Made by a program: the position numbers and the translations under genes. A DNA stretch of 64,000 nt from an uncultured Lachnospiraceae bacterium (GTDB lineage Bacteria; Bacillota; Clostridia; Lachnospirales; Lachnospiraceae), in NCBI GenBank assembly GCA_910578475.1, contig CAJTRK010000005.1:1-64000 (forward strand), written 5' to 3'. Below the pieces are notes generated by a model. That model had not been told where the DNA came from, searched no databases, and worked only from the letters and a program-made list of their open reading frames with translations. Shown here in pieces: positions 39,785 to 48,070 of this stretch. Positions within the stretch are counted from its first letter, which is position 1. Every line of letters starts with the position of its first letter.

Positions 39785-41515
39785 ATGAAGTTTAAAAAAC
39801 TGACATCTTTGATGCTGGTGACAGCGGTTACGGCTTCTATGCTTGCCGGCTGCGGAGGCGGAAGCAATGAGGTCAGCAGTACGAACAGTACCGGTGACAA
39901 CAGCTCTGCAAGTGCGGGGGGGGGTAAAACGGACGCCGTCGAATCTTCCGGAAATGAGAATCAGGAGATTACCGAGTTTTCTTATTTCATCACGATGCCC
40001 GGAAAAGAAATAAACGACGATAACGAAATCGCACAGATTATCGCGGAGAAGACGGGCGTTAAGGTAAAAGAGACCTGGCTGACGGGCCAGACTGCGGCAG
40101 AAGCGACAGGTACGCTCGTTGCAGGCGGCGAATATCCTGATTTTATCGACAGCGACGATATGTCGGTTCTGGTAGACGCGGGAGCGCTGTTACCGTTAGA
40201 CGAATATATTGACCAGTATCCGGAATTTAAGGAAACCTGGTTTACCGAGGCGGAGTGGGATAAGTTCCGTCAGCCGGACGGCCATATTTACTGGATTAAT
40301 CCATTTGGAAATACCTATGGCGAAAGCAAGGCGACAACACATAATGACGAGGCGTTCTGGATTCAGGTAAAAGTTCTGGAATGGGCAGGTTATCCGGATA
40401 TTCAGACGCTTGATGAGTATTTTGACCTTCTGGAGAGCTACATAGAGGCGAATCCGACGATGGAAGACGGAACGGAGAATATCGCTTATACGATTCTCTG
40501 CGAAGACTGGAGATACTTCTGTCTGGAAAATGCGGGACAGTTCCTGGCGGGTTATCCGAACGACGGTTCCGTTATTGTAAACAAAGAAACGATGACAATT
40601 GAAGATTATAATACATCCGAGGATACCATCAAATATTTACGGAAACTGAACGAAGAATATCACAAGGGCTATGTAGACCCTGAAAGCTTTACCCAGACTT
40701 ATGATGAATATATCGCGAAGCTTTCTACGGGACGCGTGCTCGGCATGGTAGACCAGTGGTGGAATTTTGCGTATACGGTAAATGATGTATTCAAACAGCA
40801 GGGACTTGACCTGAAAGGCTGTAACTATGTACCGCTCGGTCTGACGACGGAAAGAGGCATGGAGAACAGATGGCATACTTATGACGATACGGTAAACCAG
40901 GCGAGCGGAATCGCAATTTCCGTTGACTGTAAAGACCCTGACAAGGCTTTCAAATTCCTGGTGGATATCTGTATGGACCAGGAACTGCATGATTTAAGAT
41001 TCTGGGGAATCGAAGGCGTTGACTATCTGGTTGACGACGAAGGTTTGTTCTATCGTACGGATGAAATGAGAAAGAACTGGGCCGATACCGCTTATCAGGC
41101 AGCGCACAGATGTCAGTATTCTTACTTCCCTCAGTGGGGCGGCACGCATACGGACGGCAAGAACGCGATGAAGCCGGAAGAGCAGCCTTCTGAATTTATG
41201 AGCGATATGGCGGAACCTCTTGTAAAATGCTTTGAAGCATACGGCGTTACGACTTATCCGGGTATGATTGACTCCGTTGTGGAAACAAACGCGGAATGGT
41301 TCCCGATGTACAGCTTTTCCAATAACTTTACGACAGAGACGCCGGGCGGAACGGCATGGGCGCTGATGGGCGAATGTAAGCACGAGTGGCTGCCCAAAGT
41401 TGTCATGGCGGATGATTTCGATAAAGGATGGCAGGACTACATGACAGCATATTCGGCATGTAAGCCGGAGGACTTCCTGTCAGAGATGCAGGCAATTCTG
41501 GATACCTTTAAATAA
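39785..41515 (+). CDS. Extracellular sugar-binding lipoprotein (LplA/family 1 type)
   Basis: A 576-residue solute-binding lipoprotein for an oligosaccharide importer of the LplABC/YtcQ-YteP-YtcP type. The signal peptide ends in MLAGC with the lipid-modified Cys23; a Ser/Gly/Asn-rich linker follows, as is usual for a tethered binding protein. The body has aromatic-rich binding segments (EWAGYPDIQTLDEYFDLL, DQWWNFAY, YFPQWGGTH). GAGGGAGGAGAAGAG precedes the ATG. Substrate unknown; yesMN-controlled relatives carry plant-wall or host-glycan oligosaccharides. No glycoside hydrolase or multi-sugar ATPase (MsmK type) is encoded alongside, so a shared ATPase elsewhere is inferred. Confidence 0.92.
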   Translation: MKFKKLTSLMLVTAVTASMLAGCGGGSNEVSSTNSTGDNSSASAGGGKTDAVESSGNENQEITEFSYFITMPGKEINDDNEIAQIIAEKTGVKVKETWLTGQTAAEATGTLVAGGEYPDFIDSDDMSVLVDAGALLPLDEYIDQYPEFKETWFTEAEWDKFRQPDGHIYWINPFGNTYGESKATTHNDEAFWIQVKVLEWAGYPDIQTLDEYFDLLESYIEANPTMEDGTENIAYTILCEDWRYFCLENAGQFLAGYPNDGSVIVNKETMTIEDYNTSEDTIKYLRKLNEEYHKGYVDPESFTQTYDEYIAKLSTGRVLGMVDQWWNFAYTVNDVFKQQGLDLKGCNYVPLGLTTERGMENRWHTYDDTVNQASGIAISVDCKDPDKAFKFLVDICMDQELHDLRFWGIEGVDYLVDDEGLFYRTDEMRKNWADTAYQAAHRCQYSYFPQWGGTHTDGKNAMKPEEQPSEFMSDMAEPLVKCFEAYGVTTYPGMIDSVVETNAEWFPMYSFSNNFTTETPGGTAWALMGECKHEWLPKVVMADDFDKGWQDYMTAYSACKPEDFLSEMQAILDTFK

Positions 41516-41558
41516 AGACGGGACGGAAAATCTGTCAGAATTTTAAATAATTGCGGAA

Positions 41559-41604
41559 AAGGCGGCAATGGTAATTTGTAAAAAGAAAGTTGCCGCCTTC
41601 TTCT
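41559..41604 (+). terminator. Attenuating hairpin between binding protein and permeases
   Basis: AAGGCGGCAA pairs with TTGCCGCCTT, followed by CTTCTTCT. It sits within the operon, where a partial terminator commonly lowers permease expression relative to the abundant binding protein. Confidence 0.65.
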
Positions 41605-41624
41605 ATGCAGGATGGGAGGGTGCA

Positions 41625-42563
41625 ATGGCTCGGACGAATGCTTTGAAAAAAGATAGAAAGATTACCTGGAAAGAAATCAAGAGACAGAAAACATTGTTGA
41701 TTATTTCTTTCTTCGTCGTAATTTACGGCGTCATTTTTTACTATTGGCCTCTGACCGGCTGGCTGATGGCTTTTCAGAATTATAAGCCGAAGGATGGTCT
41801 GCTTCACTCTAAGTTTGTAGGTCTGGAGAAGTTCCAGTTCCTGTTTTCCGATGCAACGTTTCTGAAAGTCATCAGGAATACTTTCTGTATGGGCGCTCTG
41901 AATCTTTTGACAACTACCGTTATGGCGATTCTTTTCGCAATTCTGTTAAATGAAATCAGACATACCCTGTTGAAAAAGACGATTCAGACCGTTTCTTACC
42001 TGCCGCATTTCCTTTCATGGATTATTGTGACAGGGATTCTGCACGACGCGCTGTCCAGTACGGGCATCATTAACGACCTGCTGTTAAAGGCAGGAATCAT
42101 TGACCAGGCAATCAATTTTTTTGCATATCCGAAGTATTTCTGGCCGATAGTGGCGTTTGCCAACTGTTGGAAAGAGACCGGATGGAACGCGATTATCTAT
42201 CTGGCGGCGATTACGTCGATAGACCCCTGTCTGTATGAGGCGGCATCCATCGACGGCGCGGGAAGACTGGCAAGAATCCGTTATATCACGCTGCCGGGAA
42301 TTAAACCGACCGTCATGATATTGCTCCTGATGAATGTCGGAAACGTGTTGAATGCCGGATTCGAAGTACAGTATTTATTGGGGAACGGTCTTGTACAGAG
42401 CGTATCCCAGACAATCGATATTTATGTTCTGAAATGGGGTATCAGCCAGAACGACTTCTCGCTTGGTACAGCGGCAGGTATCTTTAAGAGCGTAGTCAGC
42501 ATTGCGCTGATTGTAGTATGTAACGCATGGGCAAAACGTGCGGGCGAAGAGCGTCTGTTTTAG
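41625..42563 (+). CDS. ABC sugar transporter permease (LplB/YteP-like)
   Basis: A 312-residue membrane subunit of the Lpl-type importer, with six membrane helices. YWPLTGWLMAFQNYKPKDG near the N-terminus is the hallmark of LplB/YteP, and EAASIDGAGRLARIRYITLPGIKP is the cytoplasmic EAA loop that contacts the ATPase. GGGAGGGTGCA precedes the ATG. It acts as a heterodimer with the next gene product. Confidence 0.94.
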   Translation: MARTNALKKDRKITWKEIKRQKTLLIISFFVVIYGVIFYYWPLTGWLMAFQNYKPKDGLLHSKFVGLEKFQFLFSDATFLKVIRNTFCMGALNLLTTTVMAILFAILLNEIRHTLLKKTIQTVSYLPHFLSWIIVTGILHDALSSTGIINDLLLKAGIIDQAINFFAYPKYFWPIVAFANCWKETGWNAIIYLAAITSIDPCLYEAASIDGAGRLARIRYITLPGIKPTVMILLLMNVGNVLNAGFEVQYLLGNGLVQSVSQTIDIYVLKWGISQNDFSLGTAAGIFKSVVSIALIVVCNAWAKRAGEERLF

Positions 42564-42583
42564 AAGGGGGGCGGAAGAAGCAT

Positions 42584-43471
42584 ATGAAAAAAGTAAAACA
42601 TTCCATAGAAGACAAAGTAATATCCGCATTAATCGGTATTTTTATGGTTGTCTTTGTAGTCGTTACGCTTTATCCGGTCATTAATACCGTAGCGATTTCC
42701 TTCAACGAAGGCATCGACGCGGTGCGCGGCGGCATTTATCTCTGGCCGAGAAAATTCAGCCTGAAAAATTATGACACAGTGCTTGCCATGCAGAACCTTC
42801 TGACCGGAGCTAAAATCAGTGTGGCGAGAACGGTGCTTGGAACCGTTTCATCGCTGCTTGTAAACGCGCTCCTGGCCTATGTAGTGAGCAGAAAACGTTT
42901 CCTGTTCAAATCGCAGTTATCCCTTTTCTGGGTTATTACGATGTATGTGAACGGCGGTATGATACCGACTTTTCTGTTGTACCGTAATCTGCATCTGACG
43001 AACAGCTTTTGGGTGTATATCATACCCGGTATGATTGGCGCGTGGAATATGCTGGTATTGAGAACGTATATGAACGGCCTTCCGGACAGTCTGGAAGAGT
43101 CCGCGCAGCTGGACGGCGCCGGTTATATGACGATTTTTGTAAAAATCATTTCACCTCTCTGTAAGCCGGTATATGCGACGGTTGCGCTGTTCGTGGCGGT
43201 AGGACAATGGAACTCATGGTTCGACGCCATGCTGTACAACCGTATGAAAACGGAATATACGACATTACAGTATGAATTGATGAAACTACTGTCTTCCGTT
43301 ATGCAGCAGAGCGGAAGCGCAGATTCCGCCAAGTTTAACAGCGCGGCGGTTACGCCGGTAACGATTCGCGCGGCGGCAACGGTGGTGACGATGGCTCCGA
43401 TTATCTGCCTGTATCCGTTCCTGCAAAGATATTTCGTGGCAGGATTGACAATTGGCGGTGTAAAAGAGTAA
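42584..43471 (+). CDS. ABC sugar transporter permease (LplC/YtcP-like)
   Basis: A 295-residue second permease of the importer. It has six predicted membrane segments, the EAA loop EESAQLDGAGYMTIFVKIISPLCKP and the family C-terminus RYFVAGLTIGGVKE, which is diagnostic of LplC/YtcP proteins. GAAGGGGGGCGGAAG precedes the ATG, 20 bp after the first permease, so the genes are co-translated from one mRNA. Residues about 225-260 form the Ser-rich loop typical of the subfamily. Confidence 0.95.
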   Translation: MKKVKHSIEDKVISALIGIFMVVFVVVTLYPVINTVAISFNEGIDAVRGGIYLWPRKFSLKNYDTVLAMQNLLTGAKISVARTVLGTVSSLLVNALLAYVVSRKRFLFKSQLSLFWVITMYVNGGMIPTFLLYRNLHLTNSFWVYIIPGMIGAWNMLVLRTYMNGLPDSLEESAQLDGAGYMTIFVKIISPLCKPVYATVALFVAVGQWNSWFDAMLYNRMKTEYTTLQYELMKLLSSVMQQSGSADSAKFNSAAVTPVTIRAAATVVTMAPIICLYPFLQRYFVAGLTIGGVKE

Positions 43472-43490
43472 AGAATAGATAACAGCATGA

Positions 43491-43525
43491 AAAATGGACT
43501 GCCGGATGGAGCAGTCCATTTTTTC
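43491..43525. terminator. Bidirectional terminator between the importer operon and asnA
   Basis: AATGGACTGC pairs with GCAGTCCATT around CGGATGGA, with T runs on both strands. It lies between convergent genes and can end both transcripts. Confidence 0.88.
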
Positions 43526-43557
43526 TGTTGATATTTGGGCATTCTCATGGTTTTCTG

Positions 43558-44568
43558 TCAGAGCAGCTGTACGCCGTGCGCCAGCGCTTCTCTGGCAATT
43601 TCCTCGGGCCACATGGAAGACTGGACTTCACCGATGTGCGCTTTCCGGAGGAAGAACATACAGATACGGGACTGTCCGATACCGCCGCCGACGGTCAGCG
43701 GCACTTCGTCGTTCAGGACCGCCTTCTGGAACGGCAGCTTTGCCCTTTCCGGGCAGCCTGCTTTGGCGAGCTGACTGCGCAGGGAATCTTTGTCAACGCG
43801 GATGCCCATCGAAGATAATTCCAATGCGATGTCAAGAACCGGATAGTATACGACGATATCCGCGTTTAACGCCCAGTCGTCATAGTCCGGCGCGCGGCCG
43901 TCGTGTTTTTCTCCGGATGCCAGTAAATCGCCAATCTGCATGATGCAGACAGCGCCTTTTTCTTTTGTAATACGATATTCCCGTTGTTTCGGGGAAACAT
44001 CCGGGTAAAGGTCTTCGAGTTCCTGCGTCGTGATAAAGAAAATATCATGGGGCAGGATTTCTTCTATGTAATCATAACGAATCGCCATATATTTTTCCGT
44101 TTTACGGAGCACTTTGTATACGGTGCGCACCGTTTCTTTCAGAAAATCTATCGTGCGTTCTTCTTTGGAAATGATTTTTTCCCAATCCCACTGGTCAACA
44201 TAGATGGAATGGATGTTGTCGGTCTGTTCGTCGCGGCGGATTGCGCTCATATCCGTATAGAGGCCTTCTCCATAGGAAAATCCGTATTTCTGCAAGGCGA
44301 ACCGTTTCCATTTGGCCAGAGAATGCACGATTTCCGCGGGGGAATCATTCTGCTCTTTGATGCCGAATACGACCGGGCGTTCCACGCCGTTCAGATTATC
44401 GTTCAGACCGGAAGCCGGGTCAACGAACAGCGGTGCGGAAACACGCAGCAGATGCAGGCGTTCCGCCAGTAAGTTCTGGAAAAAATCTTTTACCGTCTTG
44501 ATGCCGATTTGCGTGTCGTGCAGATTCAGCGCGGAGCGGTAATTTTCCGGGATGATTAAGTTATTCAT
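43558..44568 (-). CDS. asnA: Aspartate-ammonia ligase
   Basis: Makes asparagine from aspartate, ammonia and ATP; structurally related to the catalytic core of class II aminoacyl-tRNA synthetases. The 336-residue length is standard. Motifs include VSAPLFVDPASGLNDNL, the motif-2-like YTDMSAIRRDE, and GGGIGQSRICMFFLRK (motif 3 Arg). The ATG at 44568 follows GAGAGGAACT; the ATG at 44580 lacks spacing. No T-box or asparagine-sensing element is recognisable in the 250-bp leader; a small GCCGCTCACGCGGC hairpin lies near the start. Confidence 0.97.
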   Translation of the reverse strand: MNNLIIPENYRSALNLHDTQIGIKTVKDFFQNLLAERLHLLRVSAPLFVDPASGLNDNLNGVERPVVFGIKEQNDSPAEIVHSLAKWKRFALQKYGFSYGEGLYTDMSAIRRDEQTDNIHSIYVDQWDWEKIISKEERTIDFLKETVRTVYKVLRKTEKYMAIRYDYIEEILPHDIFFITTQELEDLYPDVSPKQREYRITKEKGAVCIMQIGDLLASGEKHDGRAPDYDDWALNADIVVYYPVLDIALELSSMGIRVDKDSLRSQLAKAGCPERAKLPFQKAVLNDEVPLTVGGGIGQSRICMFFLRKAHIGEVQSSMWPEEIAREALAHGVQLL

Positions 44569-44779
44569 AGTTCCTCTCATTCCGCCGCGTGAGCGGCATT
44601 TTAATGCTTCAGCGTTTCGTTTGCCTGATTCGTATGCCTGACAGATATGCGGATACAGACATAAATACAGCTGAAATTTATCTATTTTGTATTATATTCA
44701 CGGGGGCAGGATTCGTCAATATAATCCGGGATTTTTTGCCAGGGTTTTCTTTGAAATACTGCCAGGAGTCTGATGCGGA

Positions 44780-44826
44780 AAAAAGGCGTAAAGTCTTAAG
44801 CATTCAACAGACTTTACACCTTTTAT
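44780..44826 (-). terminator. Terminator after the small minus-strand gene
   Basis: On the minus strand GGTGTAAAGTCT pairs with AGACTTTACGCC (one mismatch) across 12 nt, followed by TTTTTT. Confidence 0.8.
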
Positions 44827-44835
44827 GATAATTAC

Positions 44836-45027
44836 TTATTCTTTGATTTTGTCAAGTTCTGAAAGATTTACGCCGGAAATCTGTAGTAATGCCTTAATCG
44901 TTAAATATTCATCTTTCAATTTTGCGTAAGTTTCAACTGCATTTTCTTTTTTTGCCAAAAGCATATATTCTTGAATTTTTTTAAAGTCATCCAGGGCTTG
45001 TTTTGTTACTTCAATACCTGTTGGCAT
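44836..45027 (-). CDS. Small hypothetical protein, predicted helical
   Basis: A 63-residue, highly charged protein (MPTGIEVTKQALDDFKKIQ...), which I do not recognise. It is rich in Lys, Glu and Leu with regular heptad-like spacing, so it should form two or three helices or a short coiled coil; it has no Cys and no membrane segment. GAGAGGTGATATAT precedes the ATG and a terminator follows, so the transcription unit looks genuine. It is divergent from the LexA-boxed radical SAM gene. The residue pattern is like small antitoxin or chaperone-adaptor proteins, but no partner gene is present. Confidence 0.7.
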   Translation of the reverse strand: MPTGIEVTKQALDDFKKIQEYMLLAKKENAVETYAKLKDEYLTIKALLQISGVNLSELDKIKE

Positions 45028-45148
45028 ATATATCACCTCTCTTCATTGCGCATTATATTGATTGGTATAATATAAGTATATCACAACGAAGGGACAAAGT
45101 CTATTCTGTTCTCGGGCGTTTCGCGACGGCAGCATTGTTATAAAAACA

Positions 45149-45223
45149 GAACAAATGTTCACAAAACGGTTGCATTTCTGAAAAAGATGTGATAGGATGT
45201 GTTTATATAAAGAACGTATGTTC
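45149..45223 (+). promoter_or_regulatory. Promoter flanked by two LexA-type (SOS) boxes
   Basis: GAACAAATGTTC (45149-45160) and GAACGTATGTTC (45212-45223) fit the Firmicute LexA/DinR box GAAC-N4-GTTC. Between them lies TTGCAT-17 bp-TAGGAT (45170-45198), placing the likely transcription start near 45205. The boxes thus bracket the promoter, an arrangement suited to cooperative repression. LexA itself is not in the window; the call rests on the motif matches and on the downstream DNA-repair-type genes. Confidence 0.75.
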
Positions 45224-45251
45224 TGAAATGATGAATATGGGAAATGATGTT

Positions 45252-46562
45252 ATGGAAATGAGAATTGCACCGGCGATGTCGATTACGGATAAACTGAATA
45301 TTCTTGCGGAAGCGGCCAAATATGACGTTTCATGCAGTTCCAGCGGTTCTTCCCGGAGCGGGGACGGGAAAGGGAAAGGCATCGGCAATACGGTGGCGTC
45401 CGGATTGTGTCACAGCTTTGCAGCGGACGGAAGGTGCATTTCGCTCTTGAAAATCCTGTTTACGAATGAGTGCATCTATGACTGCAAATACTGTATGAAC
45501 CGATGCTCCAATGATGTGCCGCGGGCTTCTTTTACGCCAGATGAAGTCTGCGAGCTGACAATGGAATTTTACCGACGCAATTATATAGAAGGTTTGTTTT
45601 TAAGCTCCGGTATTTTATACAATCCGGATTATACGATGGAGCTTATCTGTCAGACGCTTTATAAGCTGCGGACCGTTCACCGTTTTCAGGGATATATTCA
45701 TGTGAAGGCCATTCCCGGGGCGGACGCTGCCCTGATACAGCGTGCGGGGTTTCTTGCGGACAGAATGAGCGTTAATCTGGAACTTCCGACGGCGGAAAGT
45801 TTACGGAAACTTGCGCCGAACAAGCACCGGAAGACTATTTTAAGACCGATGAAACTGATACAGAACGGCATTGCCCAGAATCGTAACGAACTGGTCTTAT
45901 ATGACCATGCGCCGCATTTCTGCGAAGCCGGACAGTCCACGCAGATGATTATCGGAGCCACGCCGGAAAGCGATTATCAGGTCATGACAGTGGCGGAAAG
46001 TCTGTATCAGAAATTTTCCTTAAAAAGGGTCTATTACTCCGCGTTCGTGAATGTGAATCAGGACAAAGACCTGCCGGCGCTGCCAGGAGGACCGCCGCTT
46101 TTACGGGAACACAGGCTGTATCAGGCAGACTGGCTGCTGCGGTTTTATGATTTCACAGTGGAGGAACTGCTGACGGAAGACCGTCCCAATTTCAATATGA
46201 TGATAGACCCGAAAGCGGACTGGGCGGTCCGGCATCTGGAACAGTTCCCTGTGGAAATTAACCGGGCGGATTACCGTTTGCTGCTCCGCGTACCGGGGAT
46301 AGGCGTGAAAAGCGCCAGAAGAATCGTCAGCGCCAGAAGGTTCGGCAGACTGAATTTTGAAGATTTGAAGAAAATCGGCGTGGTTTTGAAACGCGCTTTG
46401 TATTTTATCACATGTAACGGGAAAATGATGTATCCGACCAAAATAGAAGAAAATTATATCGTCAGAAATCTGACTTATCAAAACCTTGCGAGCCGGAAGG
46501 AAAGAAATCTCTTTTCACCGGACGGGATGCAGTATGAGCAGCTGAGCCTGTTCTCAAAGTGA
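45252..46562 (+). CDS. Putative DNA modification/repair radical SAM protein
   Basis: A 436-residue radical S-adenosylmethionine enzyme of the family annotated as putative DNA modification/repair radical SAM protein. The 4Fe-4S motif is CIYDCKYC; the N-terminal KLNILAEAAKYDVSCSSSGS is family-specific. The C-terminus carries a helix-hairpin-helix DNA-binding motif, LLLRVPGIGVKSARRIV, consistent with action on DNA. The reaction is unknown. The start was chosen downstream of the second LexA-type box; the upstream ATG at 45189 would precede the probable transcription start. The next gene is the usual partner of this family, often linked to uracil-DNA-glycosylase-like domains in other genomes. Confidence 0.9.
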   Translation: MEMRIAPAMSITDKLNILAEAAKYDVSCSSSGSSRSGDGKGKGIGNTVASGLCHSFAADGRCISLLKILFTNECIYDCKYCMNRCSNDVPRASFTPDEVCELTMEFYRRNYIEGLFLSSGILYNPDYTMELICQTLYKLRTVHRFQGYIHVKAIPGADAALIQRAGFLADRMSVNLELPTAESLRKLAPNKHRKTILRPMKLIQNGIAQNRNELVLYDHAPHFCEAGQSTQMIIGATPESDYQVMTVAESLYQKFSLKRVYYSAFVNVNQDKDLPALPGGPPLLREHRLYQADWLLRFYDFTVEELLTEDRPNFNMMIDPKADWAVRHLEQFPVEINRADYRLLLRVPGIGVKSARRIVSARRFGRLNFEDLKKIGVVLKRALYFITCNGKMMYPTKIEENYIVRNLTYQNLASRKERNLFSPDGMQYEQLSLFSK

Positions 46563-46563
46563 A

Positions 46564-46627
46564 AGTGTGAAGAGAAGTTCTAAAGCTCACGCCGATGGGC
46601 GTTTCGCGAAGAACTTCTCTTCACACT
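46564..46627 (+). repeat. Perfect 18-bp inverted repeat between the radical SAM pair
   Basis: AGTGTGAAGAGAAGTTCT pairs with its exact complement across 28 nt. It starts directly after the radical SAM stop codon and is followed by a second hairpin GCAGAATG..CATTCTGC (46628-46653). No T tail follows, so it should not fully stop transcription; it may protect the upstream mRNA or separate translation of the two genes. Confidence 0.75.
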
Positions 46628-46710
46628 GCAGAATGTCCATGCGGTCATTCTGCATGAATTGTTTGAGCGGCATGATTGGAAGTGGCAGAGAACGGCAGGG
46701 AGGGTGTGCC

Positions 46711-47487
46711 ATGACGGAGGAAAAATATTTAATCTGTGAAGATTCCATAGAGGGCGTTTTTACAGGGATTTATGATGCCTATGCCTTCAGGGAGGGGCAT
46801 AAGCATCTTCATATTCAAATCGGCGAAGAAGAAAATTTTCGTTTATTTGCGTCCTATCTGCATATTACGCCGGATTTGGTTAAAACTAGAAAAGTAGCGG
46901 AAACCATTCAGAAACGTCTCGGTACGGATACTTATATGAGTATCTGCAGGGCGCTCGCAACGGAAGACGCCGGGAAAGGGCAGGCAGTCTATCAGACAGT
47001 GGTGGACGGAATCACAAACGGAAGCGGCAGACGTGTTCTGGAAAACTCCATGAATCCATATGTGGACATGGTCTTTCGCCTGTCCCGGTGTACGGCGAAT
47101 GAGATTCACCGCCTGATGGAGTTCATCCGGTTTCAGGAGCTGCAGCAGGGGATTTTGTATTCCAAAATCGGTGCAAAATGCAATGTCGTTTCTTTTCTGA
47201 TGCCGCATTTTGCAGACAGGCTTCCACTGGAAAATTTCATTATCTACGATGAGAAGCATGAACTGTACGGCGTGCATCCGGCCGGAAAAGAGTGGTATCT
47301 GGTATCCGGGATAGAACGAAAGCCGGAAGAAGAGCTTGTCATGTCGGAGAAAGAAGAGCAGTATCAGGAGCTTTTTACCATGTTCTGCCAGACAATTGCC
47401 ATAAAGGAACGCAAAAATTTGAAACTGCAGCAGCAGATGCTTCCGCTGAGGTTCCAAGAATATATGGTTGAATTTGTCAAAAAGTGA
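46711..47487 (+). CDS. Probable DNA metabolism protein (radical-SAM-linked)
   Basis: A 258-residue protein of the family annotated as probable DNA metabolism protein, regularly encoded next to the radical SAM enzyme above and in some bacteria fused to a uracil-DNA-glycosylase-like domain. Family features include EDSIEGVFTGIYDAYAFR near the N-terminus, NEIHRLMEFIRFQ, ILYSKIGAKCNVV with HFADRLP, and the end FQEYMVEFVK. Function not known. GGGAGGGTGTGCC precedes the ATG at 46711, which leaves the double hairpin as untranslated leader. It is probably co-regulated by the SOS-type promoter of its partner. Confidence 0.88.
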   Translation: MTEEKYLICEDSIEGVFTGIYDAYAFREGHKHLHIQIGEEENFRLFASYLHITPDLVKTRKVAETIQKRLGTDTYMSICRALATEDAGKGQAVYQTVVDGITNGSGRRVLENSMNPYVDMVFRLSRCTANEIHRLMEFIRFQELQQGILYSKIGAKCNVVSFLMPHFADRLPLENFIIYDEKHELYGVHPAGKEWYLVSGIERKPEEELVMSEKEEQYQELFTMFCQTIAIKERKNLKLQQQMLPLRFQEYMVEFVKK

Positions 47488-47625
47488 AAAAAATGCGCTT
47501 TTCTCAACTAAAGCCATAAACGGATAATCGGCATATTCGACAAAGATATGGGGAAGCGCAGGCAGATATTGGGTAGAATGATAAATTGAAGAAATTGTCG
47601 CATTTTTCAAGACAATAATTCGTAC

Positions 47626-47653
47626 TTTACAAATGAAACAGATGGAGTATAAT
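47626..47653 (+). promoter_or_regulatory. Sigma-A promoter of the HPr-like gene
   Basis: TTTACA and TATAAT with 16-bp spacing. A short dyad, GGAAAACGATTTCC, follows about 12 bp downstream and could be an operator. Confidence 0.7.
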
Positions 47654-47721
47654 CATTTCAACAAGGAAAACGATTTCCATATAACGGTATCAGTTTTGTA
47701 AACCAGAAAAGGAGGGTGTTT

Positions 47722-47952
47722 ATGATGATGCAACACAGAATTAAGTTAAGACCGGATGAAGTAAAAGAATTTGTAGCAGCAGCTACGAAATGTCTGTTTG
47801 ATGTAGACATTTCCTACAACAGTTTCATAGTAGATGCCAAATCCATAATTGGTGTATTCGGGCTGAATTTTAACCAGATTCTGACAGTAACCTGCAACGG
47901 TTATGACAGCGAGTTTGAGCAGTACCTTCAGAAATTTGCGGTAGCCTGCTAA
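47722..47952 (+). CDS. HPr-like protein without the catalytic histidine
   Basis: A 76-residue protein with the HPr fold pattern. KSIIGVFGLNF matches the regulatory region of HPr around Ser46 (KSIMGVMSLG), here Ser41. The N-terminal loop that normally holds the phosphocarrier His (GIHARPA) reads RIKLRPDEV, with no His in that position. Such a protein cannot pass phosphate from EI to PTS transporters but could be phosphorylated on Ser by HPr kinase, as in Bacillus Crh. I infer a regulatory, CcpA- or enzyme-directed role. AAGGAGGGTGTTT precedes the ATG; a terminator follows. Confidence 0.8.
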   Translation: MMMQHRIKLRPDEVKEFVAAATKCLFDVDISYNSFIVDAKSIIGVFGLNFNQILTVTCNGYDSEFEQYLQKFAVAC

Positions 47953-48006
47953 CCGGCATGACCATGCAGATTGTGTAAAGAGGAAAGCTAAGCGGATGCT
48001 TTATTG

Positions 48007-48049
48007 ACTCCCTATTTAAGATAGCGTACTATCTTAGTAGGGAGTTTTT
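48007..48049 (+). terminator. Terminator after the HPr-like gene
   Basis: ACTCCCTA pairs with TAGGGAGT outside an inner AAGATAG/CTATCTT stem, followed by TTTTTGTTTG. Confidence 0.9.
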
Positions 48050-48070
48050 GTTTGAAATGGAATATGGACA

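Noticed and set aside
44581..44830. T-box or amino-acid riboswitch before asnA
   Set aside because: No TGGNACCGCG T-box sequence or specifier stem could be found on the minus strand.
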